Assembly: GCA_905221605.1 (NCBI GenBank)
Contig: CAJNDS010000009.1
Span: forward strand, 121,001 to 185,000
Length of the DNA stretch: 64,000 bases
Direction of reading: 5' to 3'
Origin: Symbiodinium natans
Lineage: Eukaryota; Sar; Dinophyceae; Suessiales; Symbiodiniaceae
Made by a program: the position numbers and the translations under genes. Under the pieces are notes generated by a model that worked only from the letters and a program-made list of their open reading frames with translations, was not told the origin of the DNA and made no database searches. Below, in pieces: positions 40,976 to 50,227 of the stretch. Position 1 is the first letter of the stretch. Every line of letters starts with the position of its first letter.

Positions 40976-43900
40976 CGATGGAGGTTCACAGGTGGACGCA
41001 CTGGTGCAGCCTGAAGTTAGCAGCGAGGAACGAAATGGCGAAGGCTACACCGGAGCCAATGAGGCAGCTGTGGTCAATAACAGTGGTGATTCTCTTTTGG
41101 AAACCATGGAGCCAAAGGAGCCTGCGGTGGAAGAAAATGTGCCTACCGCGGATGACCAATCCAATAGCCCTGTAGTGGAAGAAAATTTGCCTGCTGCAGA
41201 AGGTTTGAAAAAGGACTCCAATGGTGGGTCCACTCCCAGGAAGGGAGAAGTGTTGCCATCTGAAAGCTCGCCGGAAGTCGACACCGAGCGAACTGCAGCA
41301 GATGAAGCAAGGCCATTGGCTGGAGAAAAGGAAGGTCCTGAGTCCCTGGAGCACAAGATGGATGATCTTGTGGAACTCGTGCCGGAGCAGGACGAGCAGT
41401 GTGACCCAAAGGTGGAAACAAAGGATGTGCCAGGAGCCGATGATACAGAGATGGTTTCTGAAGAGCATGCAAAGAAAGTGCCCCGTGCGGGATCCTTGGA
41501 ATCACCTGGGAAACATTGCTACCAAGAGGGAGATGAGATCAGTGGTCTAGTGCGCTGCATCAATGGGTATGGAGCCTTTTTGGACCATGGAGATATGAAT
41601 GTATTGATTCCTGCAGAAGGGAACAACGCACATCAGTTCAAATTTGGTGATACTGTCAATGGAACAGTGAAACGAGTGGAAGATGATGGTACCATAATCT
41701 TGGACACCTTTCTGGTTTTGGAAGAGGATGAGGAGGACTCCTCTTCGACGCTGCGCAAATGGAAAGACAGCGGCTGGGGTACATGGTGGACAGGCTCATG
41801 GCAGACTGGTCAATGGTACCAAGGTTCCGACGGTCAATGGGACTGGAAGTCGGAAGAACGGCAGTCTCGCGAGTGGTTTGCCGATTCAAAAACATCCTCT
41901 AAGGAACAAGAGGAGGCTGAGCAGAAGCAGCTCTATGGAGAAAAGATCTATCGAAATCTCCTGGAAGATGAAACAATAGATAATGACTATGTGGGCAAAA
42001 TCACTGGGATGTTGCTGAGTCGTCCAATGGACGTGATTATGGAGTGTGTCGCAGATCATACATTCCTGAACGTTGAGGCTCGGAGCGCATACAGCATCTT
42101 GCAAAGTGATGGTTGGAAGCCCGAGGGGACAGAACGTGCAGGTTTGGAAAAAACAATCACTTTTTCCCGGAAGCAGCACCACAACGCGCTCTACGAACTG
42201 GCACGCAAGAAAAGGAGATTTAGTGGACCAGTCGTGGGTGAAACGGTGGCAATGTTGCTGAGCAAAGGGAAAGATGAGCTTTGGAACGAGCTGTGGTTGG
42301 ATACCAAGCGATTTCTGCAAGAGCTTGATGGTGCAATCGAGGAGATGAGTAAGAGGGAAAACAGGCCAATGGGAGCCTATATGGATCCTGATCAGTACAA
42401 AAAGGCTCACATGACTCCAAAGACTGTGTCACCTGGATACAGCAAGCTGTGCAGGTTCTTCAATCAAGGGAGGTGTCGAAATGGAGATGGGTGTTCCTAT
42501 GAACATCGTCGTTATGGTGAAGGGTGGCCTGAAGGAGAGCCAACTGAGCCAAGGAACAGCCAGAAAACTGGTGACGAGGATGGGGACATCGGTGGCCCTC
42601 CAACTGATGAAGGTGCAGTGGATGAGGTGCAGCAGGAGCGGGAGGATTCGGCCTTCCGTGCCCAGTACAACTATGGCAAAGGGACATCAAAAGGTGAGCC
42701 TACGTTGGGTGAAACGAGGAAACGGCTGTGTCTGTATTACAATCAAGGTGGTTGTAAATATGGGACTACATGCAGGTATCTTCACGACGATGACATGGCA
42801 TTGGAAGGGACTTGGGAGCCTGGCAAATCTTGGGACAATGCTTCCAGGAAGGCACTAAGGGACGCGGGGTTCCACCATTGCTGTTTCGACTACTACCTCA
42901 AAGGGAGATGTCGCGTGCGATTTGGCTGCAAGTATTCTCACGAAGAAATGTCTGAAGACCGGCTGGCCCAATTGAAGCATCTGGTGAATGTGGCGAACCA
43001 TGTGTCATTTCAAAGGGGAAGAGGATTGGAGATTCCCGACAGGAACGCTTTTCAACCACCGGTAAGTGGGGGAGCAGAATCTTCGTCCTCCTCGGCACCA
43101 AAAGCGCTGCAAATGACCAATGTGTCACAAAAAGAAGGTGAAAAGGGTAATCTGGATGAAGCAGAAGATGATGAACAAAAGAATTCGGTGGCTGAGTCCA
43201 CTGGTACTCAGCTTCAAAATCCAGAGGAGCCAATTGAAAATTGGATGGCTCGCAACGAACACCTTTGGGTGTATACCCCTCATGTAAGTGAGGTGATGAT
43301 TACACTTGGTGTGACCAACGTGTCCGACTTGCAAGAGTTCATCTTTGTGGAAGATTTGGTTGACAAAGGGATCAACAAAGTGACAGCATGTAAAATCTTG
43401 CAATTGGTGGGTGGTGTCCGATATCGTCCGGGAGGACCGGAAAAAGCAGTTCCTTCCGATGCATCTGTACGAGTACAACAATCTTCTGGGAGCAAGGAAG
43501 CTGGAAGAGAGGCGGTGCGAACCCTCACTCAGATGCGTGAAGCTGAAGGCTCCGGTGCAAAAACGATGCCGAGAGGCTCCTATCGGGAGCTTTTTGATAA
43601 GGTCAGGTACCGTGACGCTTGGACGCTTGCGCAGAGGTCTCCGCTGTGCGTACAGAAGCTGCAGTTGGTGGGAGTTGGAATGCCGCCGGTGAACCCACCA
43701 ACAAAAAAGTATCGGTCAAGATCAAACCCTGTAAAAAGGGGAAGGCCCTTGCTGGATAAAAAACAGGTGCGACAGGTGCCACGCTCTCGTTCACAACGAC
43801 GAGCACAACCGGCGGAAGTGGTGGAAAAACCAAAACCACTGGAACTGAAGCCTCGTGGTGGGTTGTCGTATCGGTTCAGCAGAGCGTGGGCAGATGTGGT

Positions 43901-45266
43901 GGATGATGATGATCAGGCGGAGGCTTTGGTTTCTTATGCCGCTTCCTCAAGCGATTCAAGCGAGGAAGAGACCAATGCTGTGCAACGCATGAGGGAAATC
44001 TTTTTGCAAGAAAGGGATTCACGGAGAACTGCGAATCGTGGCAATGTTCCGATGGGTGGTTCTTCCGGCCCCAATGAAGGGCAGAAAAAATCGGTTCACC
44101 TTGGCGAAGAACGCGACAAAGCGTCGCGGGGGGAGACCCGCCAAGAAGTGACTTCTCAAGTTTTTTCGCTACCACAACCCTCTCGTCGAACTGAACAGTC
44201 TCAAAAAAGAGCAAGGGATGGTTCAGTTATAGTTGGTTCGCTGGCGGTGGGCTCCACGGATGAGGTTTTACCTGGGCAAGGTGTTGCTGGACAGGTGAAT
44301 GTATCTGAAGGCGCTCAAGTTCTTCCTGGGCAAGAAGTGGCTGGACAGGAGACGGCGCTGGAAGGAGCAGTGCAAATTCCTGGCGAGGAGACTGACCAAA
44401 ACGAAGGAGAAGGTGGGAGCAATGAACTCCGTGGTGATGGTGCGAAGACATTGGATGTTCGTCCGGTGAAGAATGTTCCTCAGCAATTGCTGGTTAAAGG
44501 TCTTCTGAATCGGATTTATTGGAAGGTTGCTGTCGGCAAGTTGCCTGTGGGGCACAAGGACTATCAGAAGGGGTCCAATAAAATGGATCGAAATTTGGTT
44601 ATTAGCATGTCATCTGAAGGTGCAAGCGAACAGGATTTGAACCTGGCACTGGAAGATGATGCTGATCAGAAAATGGATGATGGTGCATTGGTGGTCATGG
44701 CATATGACCCTGATACACTGATTCAGTCGGCAACAACTATTTGGGTTATGCGTCGTGGGTTGGCAGATCGTGCTATCTGGCCGGCAATAGCGACTGCGGC
44801 ACAGAGAATATGTGCTGAAATGGTTCAAGTGGATGAACTGAATGCCCAGTTGAACACTGGGAGACTCCTTTTTGAAAGGAGAGATCAAGGACACTACGGA
44901 GATTTGCATCATTCGTTCCATGAAGATCCGTGCTTGCCGGTGGTGGGGAATTATCCTCTTTCGGTGATGGGTGCACTGCTTTCTCCTGGCCTGGAAAAGG
45001 AATTCAGAAATACTGAAAAGTTTGGAACTGCCATGGAGGCAATAGCCTATGATTGGAGTCGCAGTCCAGGCATGGAAGTTCATGTGGAACTTATGGCAAG
45101 GGTAGCCAATCTGGTCGCTCCATTCCTTAGACTAGGAGGCCAAGGGACAGTGGTGAATTCCGAATTTCTCTGGCAGCACGGGAGGGACCAAATGATGGAG
45201 TTCCTTCAGGCGGCGACCTGCGCTGATCAATTGGAGGTTCTCTGGAGAAATGGACGACGATGCTGA
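40425..45266 (+). CDS. LTR element ORF2: S1-like domain and three CCCH zinc fingers
   Basis: The 1613-codon frame overlaps ORF1 by 551 bases. Its first 175 codons (Trp/Arg-rich) look like an out-of-frame shadow of ORF1, so authentic sequence probably begins near 40950 or at Met228 (41106). Residues about 363-427 resemble an S1 / OB-fold RNA-binding domain (GLVRCINGYGAFLDHG, then GDTVNGTV). Three CCCH fingers follow: C676-x7-C684-x5-C690-x3-H694, C769-x7-C777-x5-C783-x3-H787, and C820-x8-C829-x5-C835-x3-H839. Around residues 945-1005 is a helical segment weakly like a SAM domain. The C-terminal 300 residues have a folded-protein composition I do not recognise. CCCH fingers bind RNA and may stand in for a Gag nucleocapsid knuckle. 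Confidence 0.5.
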   Translation: MNKIFPLLSGIAVLGLVVTPRPRVLLMKRGFLETEQTSLKLNIWIGKRWRRFLRVWQRWNRWVQKKKCPMWRSKLCRLQKSEWWMWYLSFRKMVLEIWMTEGKSRALRLRRSLRLVPMILPFKGKRKLLKLLETRLIGKMRPGAPMKRGSTCQIVPGVQKKHGLRRIWCHVHCNNGAQVSVAADDGGSQVDALVQPEVSSEERNGEGYTGANEAAVVNNSGDSLLETMEPKEPAVEENVPTADDQSNSPVVEENLPAAEGLKKDSNGGSTPRKGEVLPSESSPEVDTERTAADEARPLAGEKEGPESLEHKMDDLVELVPEQDEQCDPKVETKDVPGADDTEMVSEEHAKKVPRAGSLESPGKHCYQEGDEISGLVRCINGYGAFLDHGDMNVLIPAEGNNAHQFKFGDTVNGTVKRVEDDGTIILDTFLVLEEDEEDSSSTLRKWKDSGWGTWWTGSWQTGQWYQGSDGQWDWKSEERQSREWFADSKTSSKEQEEAEQKQLYGEKIYRNLLEDETIDNDYVGKITGMLLSRPMDVIMECVADHTFLNVEARSAYSILQSDGWKPEGTERAGLEKTITFSRKQHHNALYELARKKRRFSGPVVGETVAMLLSKGKDELWNELWLDTKRFLQELDGAIEEMSKRENRPMGAYMDPDQYKKAHMTPKTVSPGYSKLCRFFNQGRCRNGDGCSYEHRRYGEGWPEGEPTEPRNSQKTGDEDGDIGGPPTDEGAVDEVQQEREDSAFRAQYNYGKGTSKGEPTLGETRKRLCLYYNQGGCKYGTTCRYLHDDDMALEGTWEPGKSWDNASRKALRDAGFHHCCFDYYLKGRCRVRFGCKYSHEEMSEDRLAQLKHLVNVANHVSFQRGRGLEIPDRNAFQPPVSGGAESSSSSAPKALQMTNVSQKEGEKGNLDEAEDDEQKNSVAESTGTQLQNPEEPIENWMARNEHLWVYTPHVSEVMITLGVTNVSDLQEFIFVEDLVDKGINKVTACKILQLVGGVRYRPGGPEKAVPSDASVRVQQSSGSKEAGREAVRTLTQMREAEGSGAKTMPRGSYRELFDKVRYRDAWTLAQRSPLCVQKLQLVGVGMPPVNPPTKKYRSRSNPVKRGRPLLDKKQVRQVPRSRSQRRAQPAEVVEKPKPLELKPRGGLSYRFSRAWADVVDDDDQAEALVSYAASSSDSSEEETNAVQRMREIFLQERDSRRTANRGNVPMGGSSGPNEGQKKSVHLGEERDKASRGETRQEVTSQVFSLPQPSRRTEQSQKRARDGSVIVGSLAVGSTDEVLPGQGVAGQVNVSEGAQVLPGQEVAGQETALEGAVQIPGEETDQNEGEGGSNELRGDGAKTLDVRPVKNVPQQLLVKGLLNRIYWKVAVGKLPVGHKDYQKGSNKMDRNLVISMSSEGASEQDLNLALEDDADQKMDDGALVVMAYDPDTLIQSATTIWVMRRGLADRAIWPAIATAAQRICAEMVQVDELNAQLNTGRLLFERRDQGHYGDLHHSFHEDPCLPVVGNYPLSVMGALLSPGLEKEFRNTEKFGTAMEAIAYDWSRSPGMEVHVELMARVANLVAPFLRLGGQGTVVNSEFLWQHGRDQMMEFLQAATCADQLEVLWRNGRRC

Positions 45267-47373
45267 TGAGGAAGTGGATCCTACAGGAATGGTGCTGGAG
45301 ATCCCCGAACAACAAGATGCGGTACTTGATCAAGGGAACAATGAATCCCTTATTCCCATTGAAGATGTTGGAGGTGAGACAATTGGTGACACTGGAAGGG
45401 ATGGCAAAGCGCCAGAAGTTTCTCCGGAAGAGGAGACATCCAGTGGGTCGTCAAGACTGGCGGGCACAAGGATTTTCTTGTGGTCAGTGTACTCTCGCGT
45501 TGCTTCCAATTTCTCTACGCAGGACCGCACTACTGGTAAGATCTTTGACAGCACAAAGGGGTATCCTGGTGAAGGACCAAACAATGGTGACAATCCTTCC
45601 TCTAAGAGGAACTTACCCTGGATCTCTGAAGACTACCTCGACGAAGTGGTGTCAAAAAAGATGGAAAGGTCTTCAGATATGGATGGGTTGGATGGGTTTG
45701 TTCCGGGAAGTGAGGGACCGTTGGAAAATGTAGAGGTGGAGAATGTTACTGCCTCTAAAATTCTTATGGCTCTTTGGAAAAAGGGATATAGAGCTGGGTA
45801 TAGGAGGTTGTGTCGTTTGAACGTATCTGGATGCAAGGTTGGAGCAATGAAACATCCAATCAAAAGGGTGCAGAAGATCGGCACTAGAAAGGCCTTTATG
45901 AAGATGTTCAATGTTTTTGGATCGTCTCAGCGTGGCTCAGGAGCTGGCGGAAAACCAATCATGAAGGTGGTAGGACCAAGGCCAGGTTTTCCAGCTGTAC
46001 TCCAAGCATCAAGTACTGATAGCACCTTGGGTGAAGGGAGCAGTTCTCAGGCACATGGCAATGTTCATGTAGAGCAGAATCGCCCTATGGACCGGTACGA
46101 GGCGGGGCGCTTGGAGAAGAGGAAGAAAGGCTTCTGCTATTGGTTCAGTAAGGGAAAAGATCGCTGCAAATTTGGTGAAGACTGCAAATTCATCCATTCA
46201 GAAGATGATGTGGTGCTGCATTCGTATTGGTGCAAATACTATGTGGCGGGGAGACCCTGTTTCGCTGGAAAGAAGTGTGCGTTCTCGCATGATGCAACTG
46301 GTGTGAGGTGCATCCAGTTTGCTCAGTCTGGGAAGTGTCGTTATGGTGACAGGTGTGTTTTTGAGCATGGTGATCCGCTGGATGAACAGAGGCCAAGGTC
46401 TCCAAGGACGCCCCCAAGGGATGGTCCAAGGAGAAGTTCTGGTGCAAAAGGTGGGGAAAAGGAGATCTCTCCTGAACAGTTCGATGATGGTGAGGAGTAT
46501 TCCATGACTTATGACGATGATACCAAAATGGCGGAACTGTTGATGGAGGCGATTTCATTTCTGTCCAATGGCAAAACAGATTTGGCTCGAGCAGAGGCGG
46601 ACCCACTGTTCAAACTCCTGAAGTTCAATGGAGATACTGACCAGATGGATAGAGAATGGGTTTCGTGGACCACCGGTATGCTGTCCGTGCTGGAACTTCA
46701 CGAAATAGTGAAGTCGTATGAGGTTTCGCTCGCGGAGGTGGAAGAATGGGTCAATGACCTGAGGATATGGTTCGAGCGAGCCAACGTGGAAGAAGAAAAA
46801 GATCCCAAAAGGGGCAAGAAGAGGTCCCTAGAAAGGGAGTCCAGCAAGGATATTCCTGCCGAAAAGGAGGTGGTTGAGACTTCTGAGACGGAGGTTGCCG
46901 TTGAGGAGGAGGCAAAAAAGGTTAAAAAGAAGAGGAAAACTGCAGTTATCGAAGATCCTTACACTCTCTTGGTTCCAAAGCCGAAGAAGATGCCGGCGAC
47001 CATTGAGAAGGGTGGATCATCACCCAATGCGGTGGTTTCTGCAGGGGAAAAAGCCTCGAAAATGCGCACAAAGTCAAACGTCGGTGGAAAGACGAAGAAG
47101 AAGGAGAAAAGTCAGAGCCCCAAAAAGGAAGAAGTGGTGGTGGTGAAAGGTCCTGAGGAAAAGGATCGTCCCTCTGATGTGGATGCGCAAGCGTCTACCG
47201 CTGTGAGTGCAGAGCTGGGTCAATCTTGCCAAGCGATTGAGGACGCAAAGAGAGAAGGATTGGTATCCTCAATTCAAAGGTGCGTACAGGATCCTGTTCT
47301 TACAGTTTCGGACCTGGAGTATATTCTGCTGCAACTTCACCTCAGTATTGCAAACCATCAGAAAAAGAAGTGA
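45250..47373 (+). CDS. LTR element ORF3: three CCCH zinc fingers, Lys-rich tail
   Basis: 707 residues; its ATG overlaps the ORF2 stop by 17 bases, again in the +1 frame relative to ORF2. The ORF3 frame is open back to 45196, so either re-initiation or +1 frameshifting would work. CCCH fingers: C296-x9-C306-x5-C312-x3-H316, C328-x8-C337-x5-C343-x3-H347, C354-x8-C363-x5-C369-x3-H373. A helical region follows (about 420-525), then Lys/Glu-rich stretches with nuclear-signal-like KKVKKKRK and KPKKMP. No polymerase or integrase motif. Together with ORF2 it gives six CCCH fingers per element. Confidence 0.5.
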   Translation: MDDDADEEVDPTGMVLEIPEQQDAVLDQGNNESLIPIEDVGGETIGDTGRDGKAPEVSPEEETSSGSSRLAGTRIFLWSVYSRVASNFSTQDRTTGKIFDSTKGYPGEGPNNGDNPSSKRNLPWISEDYLDEVVSKKMERSSDMDGLDGFVPGSEGPLENVEVENVTASKILMALWKKGYRAGYRRLCRLNVSGCKVGAMKHPIKRVQKIGTRKAFMKMFNVFGSSQRGSGAGGKPIMKVVGPRPGFPAVLQASSTDSTLGEGSSSQAHGNVHVEQNRPMDRYEAGRLEKRKKGFCYWFSKGKDRCKFGEDCKFIHSEDDVVLHSYWCKYYVAGRPCFAGKKCAFSHDATGVRCIQFAQSGKCRYGDRCVFEHGDPLDEQRPRSPRTPPRDGPRRSSGAKGGEKEISPEQFDDGEEYSMTYDDDTKMAELLMEAISFLSNGKTDLARAEADPLFKLLKFNGDTDQMDREWVSWTTGMLSVLELHEIVKSYEVSLAEVEEWVNDLRIWFERANVEEEKDPKRGKKRSLERESSKDIPAEKEVVETSETEVAVEEEAKKVKKKRKTAVIEDPYTLLVPKPKKMPATIEKGGSSPNAVVSAGEKASKMRTKSNVGGKTKKKEKSQSPKKEEVVVVKGPEEKDRPSDVDAQASTAVSAELGQSCQAIEDAKREGLVSSIQRCVQDPVLTVSDLEYILLQLHLSIANHQKKK

Positions 47374-47736
47374 CTGGATGGTATGGATGAAGGGATGGTT
47401 TTTCTCTTTCTGGAGACAGGTGCGCTGGATCGGCCAATGTGCTGAAAATGTGGTGGTTACTATTAAGGGTATGGAAATCCCTGATAGTAGAAGTCAGTAG
47501 TTTTTCACGTAGCGAAGACCACGGTTTGTGGTGAAGAAGGCCGAAGAGTCTTCAATGATAAGAGGATCATGGTGGAAAAAAGATTCTCTATGGTTAGTGG
47601 ATTTAGCCAATGTGCTATAATTTCGTCCTGGATGACGTAAAACCATATTGTGCATTTCAAGCAGCTGGCTGCTGCCCTAATGGCAGTTTTTGGCCAAAGA
47701 TCTGCACCTCCAATGTGTCCTAGGAAATCCTAGGAC
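47374..47736 (+). other. LTR element 3' untranslated region
   Basis: No long ORF. Near its end are two copies of the palindrome TCCTAGGA (47718-47725, 47728-47735) separated by AA, just before the purine tract; they could form a hairpin. Confidence 0.5.
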
Positions 47737-47744
47737 AGGGGGAG
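47737..47744 (+). promoter_or_regulatory. Polypurine tract
   Basis: AGGGGGAG directly precedes the 3' LTR, the position where plus-strand DNA synthesis is primed in LTR elements. Confidence 0.5.
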
Positions 47745-48047
47745 TGCGGAGCTGCAGCTGGTATTGTAGGAAAGAGTTAGTGTTGGGAGTTGGAAGGGTT
47801 AACAAACCCGGAAATCTTGTTTGGCTCAAGATGGCCAGAAGTACTAAGGCCACAAGCTCAAAAAAGGTAGAGCCCGCGTGGTTGGGGTTGGGGTTGGTTC
47901 CTAGGTGCTTAGGCATAGGCCCCCTTTACTCCCTTCCCTGGTTCTCCTGGTCCGTGTTCTGTGTTTGTTGTGCTGGTCGATCTGGGGAATATAAGTTCTG
48001 GGCGGTCTTTGGGGTTGATCCCTCTCCCCCTTTGGTTGCCCCCCGTA
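47745..48047 (+). repeat. 3' long terminal repeat
   Basis: Identical to the 5' LTR as read; followed by the second TAGGG target copy and TCTAGGG telomere-like sequence. Confidence 0.5.
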
Positions 48048-48052
48048 TAGGG

Positions 48053-48199
48053 TCTAGGGTGCAGGGTTTTGGGGTTCACCCTACACCCTAAACCCTAATC
48101 CCTAATCCCTAATCCTTAAAACCTAAACCCCAAAACCCAAAGCACTCAGAGCAACCCGCAGCGAAGCTTTTGCACCAGGCCCGAGGAGGCATGCTTCGC
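48053..48199. other. Flank right of the LTR element
   Basis: Telomere-like G then C repeats (48053-48130), continuing the pre-insertion telomeric context, then a unique island. Confidence 0.5.
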
Positions 48200-48474
48200 C
48201 TACTATTTGCTTCAGACGCCCCCCACGACCCCCCCCCCCCCCCGGTTTAGGGTTTAGGGTTTAGGGTTTAGGGTTTAGGGTTTAGGGTTTAGGGTTTAGG
48301 GTTTAGGGTTTTTAGGGTTAGGGTTTAGGGTTTAGGGTTTAGGGTTAGGAAAACAAAGAAAGGAAACGACAAAAATGAGCAAGGTCATACTCCCGAAATT
48401 GCCCTTAGACGGAAGAACTTTTGTCTAAACACTTTTTTTTTTTTTTTGGGGGGGGGGGTTCTGATGCAATTAGT
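48200..48474. mobile_element. TIR element M2 with telomeric tract inside
   Basis: CTACTATTTGCTTCAGACGC at the left and GGGGGTTCTGATGCAATTAGTA at the right match 10094-10197. About 14 TTTAGGG units (48245-48350) follow a poly-C run inside the left arm. Confidence 0.5.
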
Positions 48475-49300
48475 ATTTATGGACTTCAGGGTTTGCAGGG
48501 CTTTGAGTTTTGCTAGGCTATGCTTCACCCAGCCATCAGCGTGTCAGGGCGGTTTAGGGTTTAGGGTTTAGAGGCTTAGGGTTTAGGGTGTAGGGGTAAG
48601 GGTTTAGGGTTTAGGGCTTAGGGTTTAGGAATGTCTTACTTGCAGACATCCCTTGAGCCACTAGGCGAACTGTGACGGTGGAGCGGACGGCGCGGCTGGA
48701 CGGAATCTTGCGTGGGGTGTGGGCTGGCAGGGTTCCCTACCACCCTAATCTAAACTCCCCTAACATTCTGAAACCCTGAAACATTCTGAAACCCTGAAAG
48801 GGAACCCTAAACCCCAAACCCCAAACAACCTGAAACCCCAAAACCCAGGACACCCACCATCTTCGGAGGTCCATTTAACCTTGTGGGGCATATATTGTCC
48901 TACCATACATGAAAGATTGACTTTTGTCGGCCCAGGGTACACAGCAACCAGGGTACTCACTGTGCAAAATACCATTCTTGCTAAGTGGCCCTAAACCTTA
49001 AACCTTAAACCCTAAACCCTAAACCCTAAACCCCCTGCCCCCTAAGTGAGTTTGCTATGCTGAGAGCTGCGACTGGTGAAGAGATACTTGTGCCGATAAT
49101 ATGAGCCCTGAGTCGCACGGAGAGAGCTGGCAATGAGTAGGGTTTAGGGTTTAGGGTTTAGGGTTTAGGGTTTGGGGTTTGGGGTTTGGGGTTTGGGGTT
49201 TGGGGTTCAAGGTTTAGGGTGTAGGGTTTAGGGTTTCGGGTTTAGGGTTTAGTGTCTTGGGTGTAGGGTTTCGGGTTTTGGGTTTAGGGTGCGCAGGTGC
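48475..49300. repeat. Telomere-type mosaic
   Basis: G tracts 48551-48630 and 49138-49290 (five TTTGGGG units in a row at 49167-49205); C 48990-49035. The island 48730-48980 is unique. Confidence 0.5.
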
Positions 49301-50169
49301 CATGTTGTGTTTGACAGTTGCACAGCCGTACCGAAGACCCCAAACCCAAAGCGACGATGCTCCAAAACCCCCAAACCCGAAGCCCGGAATCATGGTCTGC
49401 CAAGAGCCTGGAGCTCCTCAAGCAGTATGACATCCCGAACTTTCCAGAAGCAGGTTGTTGTTCGCTTGCTGCTTACGCCGCTCTTGTCCGGTCTTGCCTT
49501 TGTTCTGCTGCTGTCTCCTCCCTTTCGCTCTCCTGCGCGTCGCACTCTGTGCCGTTCCCCTGGTCAGTCCTCTTGTCGGGTCCCTCCTCGGCTCCTGCCT
49601 CCCTGCTGTGCTTGCGCCTCCCCTGATCTGCTATTGTGGGTCATCGCGCTCTCTGTCAACTCCGGGCTGGAACGGTGCACCTTTCTCACGTTGATGGCCG
49701 CCACTCGGCTGCCAAGGTAAGGTGTTGCGTGTTCTGTGGGAAGAAGACCTACGCGCCTTACATCCTCGTGCTAGGTGAGTGCTTCGTAAGCCTCTCTCCA
49801 GGACTGCCGGACCCGGGTCCGAACCTTGTGCACAGGGACAGCTCTGTTGCTCATAAATGTGCAGGCCTCCAACGCTATGTTTGCTGATGTGGCGCATGTG
49901 GCACTGATGTTTGGGCAAGAAAGCAAGGCTTTCTGGACAAAGAAAAGCCATGCACGATCCCTGCTGTGCCCCCCTCCCGAGTCCGGCTTGCCTGTCTCGT
50001 GTGGCATCCCTCTGCGCGCCGCCAATGAAGGATGTGCTCCCTTTGCATTGCCCCACTCCGTGTGGGGCCGGCAAGTGTCCCTCTCTGACGACTTGTGGGT
50101 GCTGGGTCAGGATCTGCAGAAGAGGCTCCCCTGCCTTCACCCACTGCCCGGTCCGCGCCTGCTGACTGG
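49301..50169. other. Longest unique block outside genes; coding unclear
   Basis: About 870 bases with Cys-rich frames on both strands: + 49636-49887 contains VRCCVFCGKKTY, + 49826 contains FGQESKAFWTKKSHA. Several + frames read protein-like pieces that are not continuous, so a decayed gene or mobile-element ORF is possible. No family recognised. Confidence 0.5.
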
Positions 50170-50227
50170 CACCACCACCACCACCACCACCACCACCACC
50201 ACCACCACCACCACCACCACCACCACC
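50170..50227. repeat. (ACC)n microsatellite
   Basis: 19 perfect ACC triplets; the Thr- or His-tailed frames crossing it are artefacts. Confidence 0.5.

Larger units (their letters stand above)
39162..48047 (+). mobile_element. 8.9-kb LTR retroelement carrying three CCCH/WW/S1 ORFs, no visible pol
   Basis: Two 303-bp direct terminal repeats are identical as read. They start TGCGG and end CCGTA (4 of 5 inverted) and are flanked by TAGGG at 39157-39161 and 48048-48052, a 5-bp target duplication within a TTTAGGG context. A primer-binding-like site follows the 5' LTR and a purine tract precedes the 3' LTR. The interior holds three long + strand ORFs with RNA-binding-type domains. I found no YxDD-type reverse transcriptase, integrase HHCC/DDE, RNase H or DTG/DSG protease. 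The element therefore appears non-autonomous for reverse transcription and integration, probably relying on a copia-like partner. LTR identity argues for recent insertion. Confidence 0.5.

Noticed and set aside
41045-47146. Many antisense and alternative ORFs inside the LTR element
   Set aside because: Shadows of the three long + strand ORFs; none shows domains.
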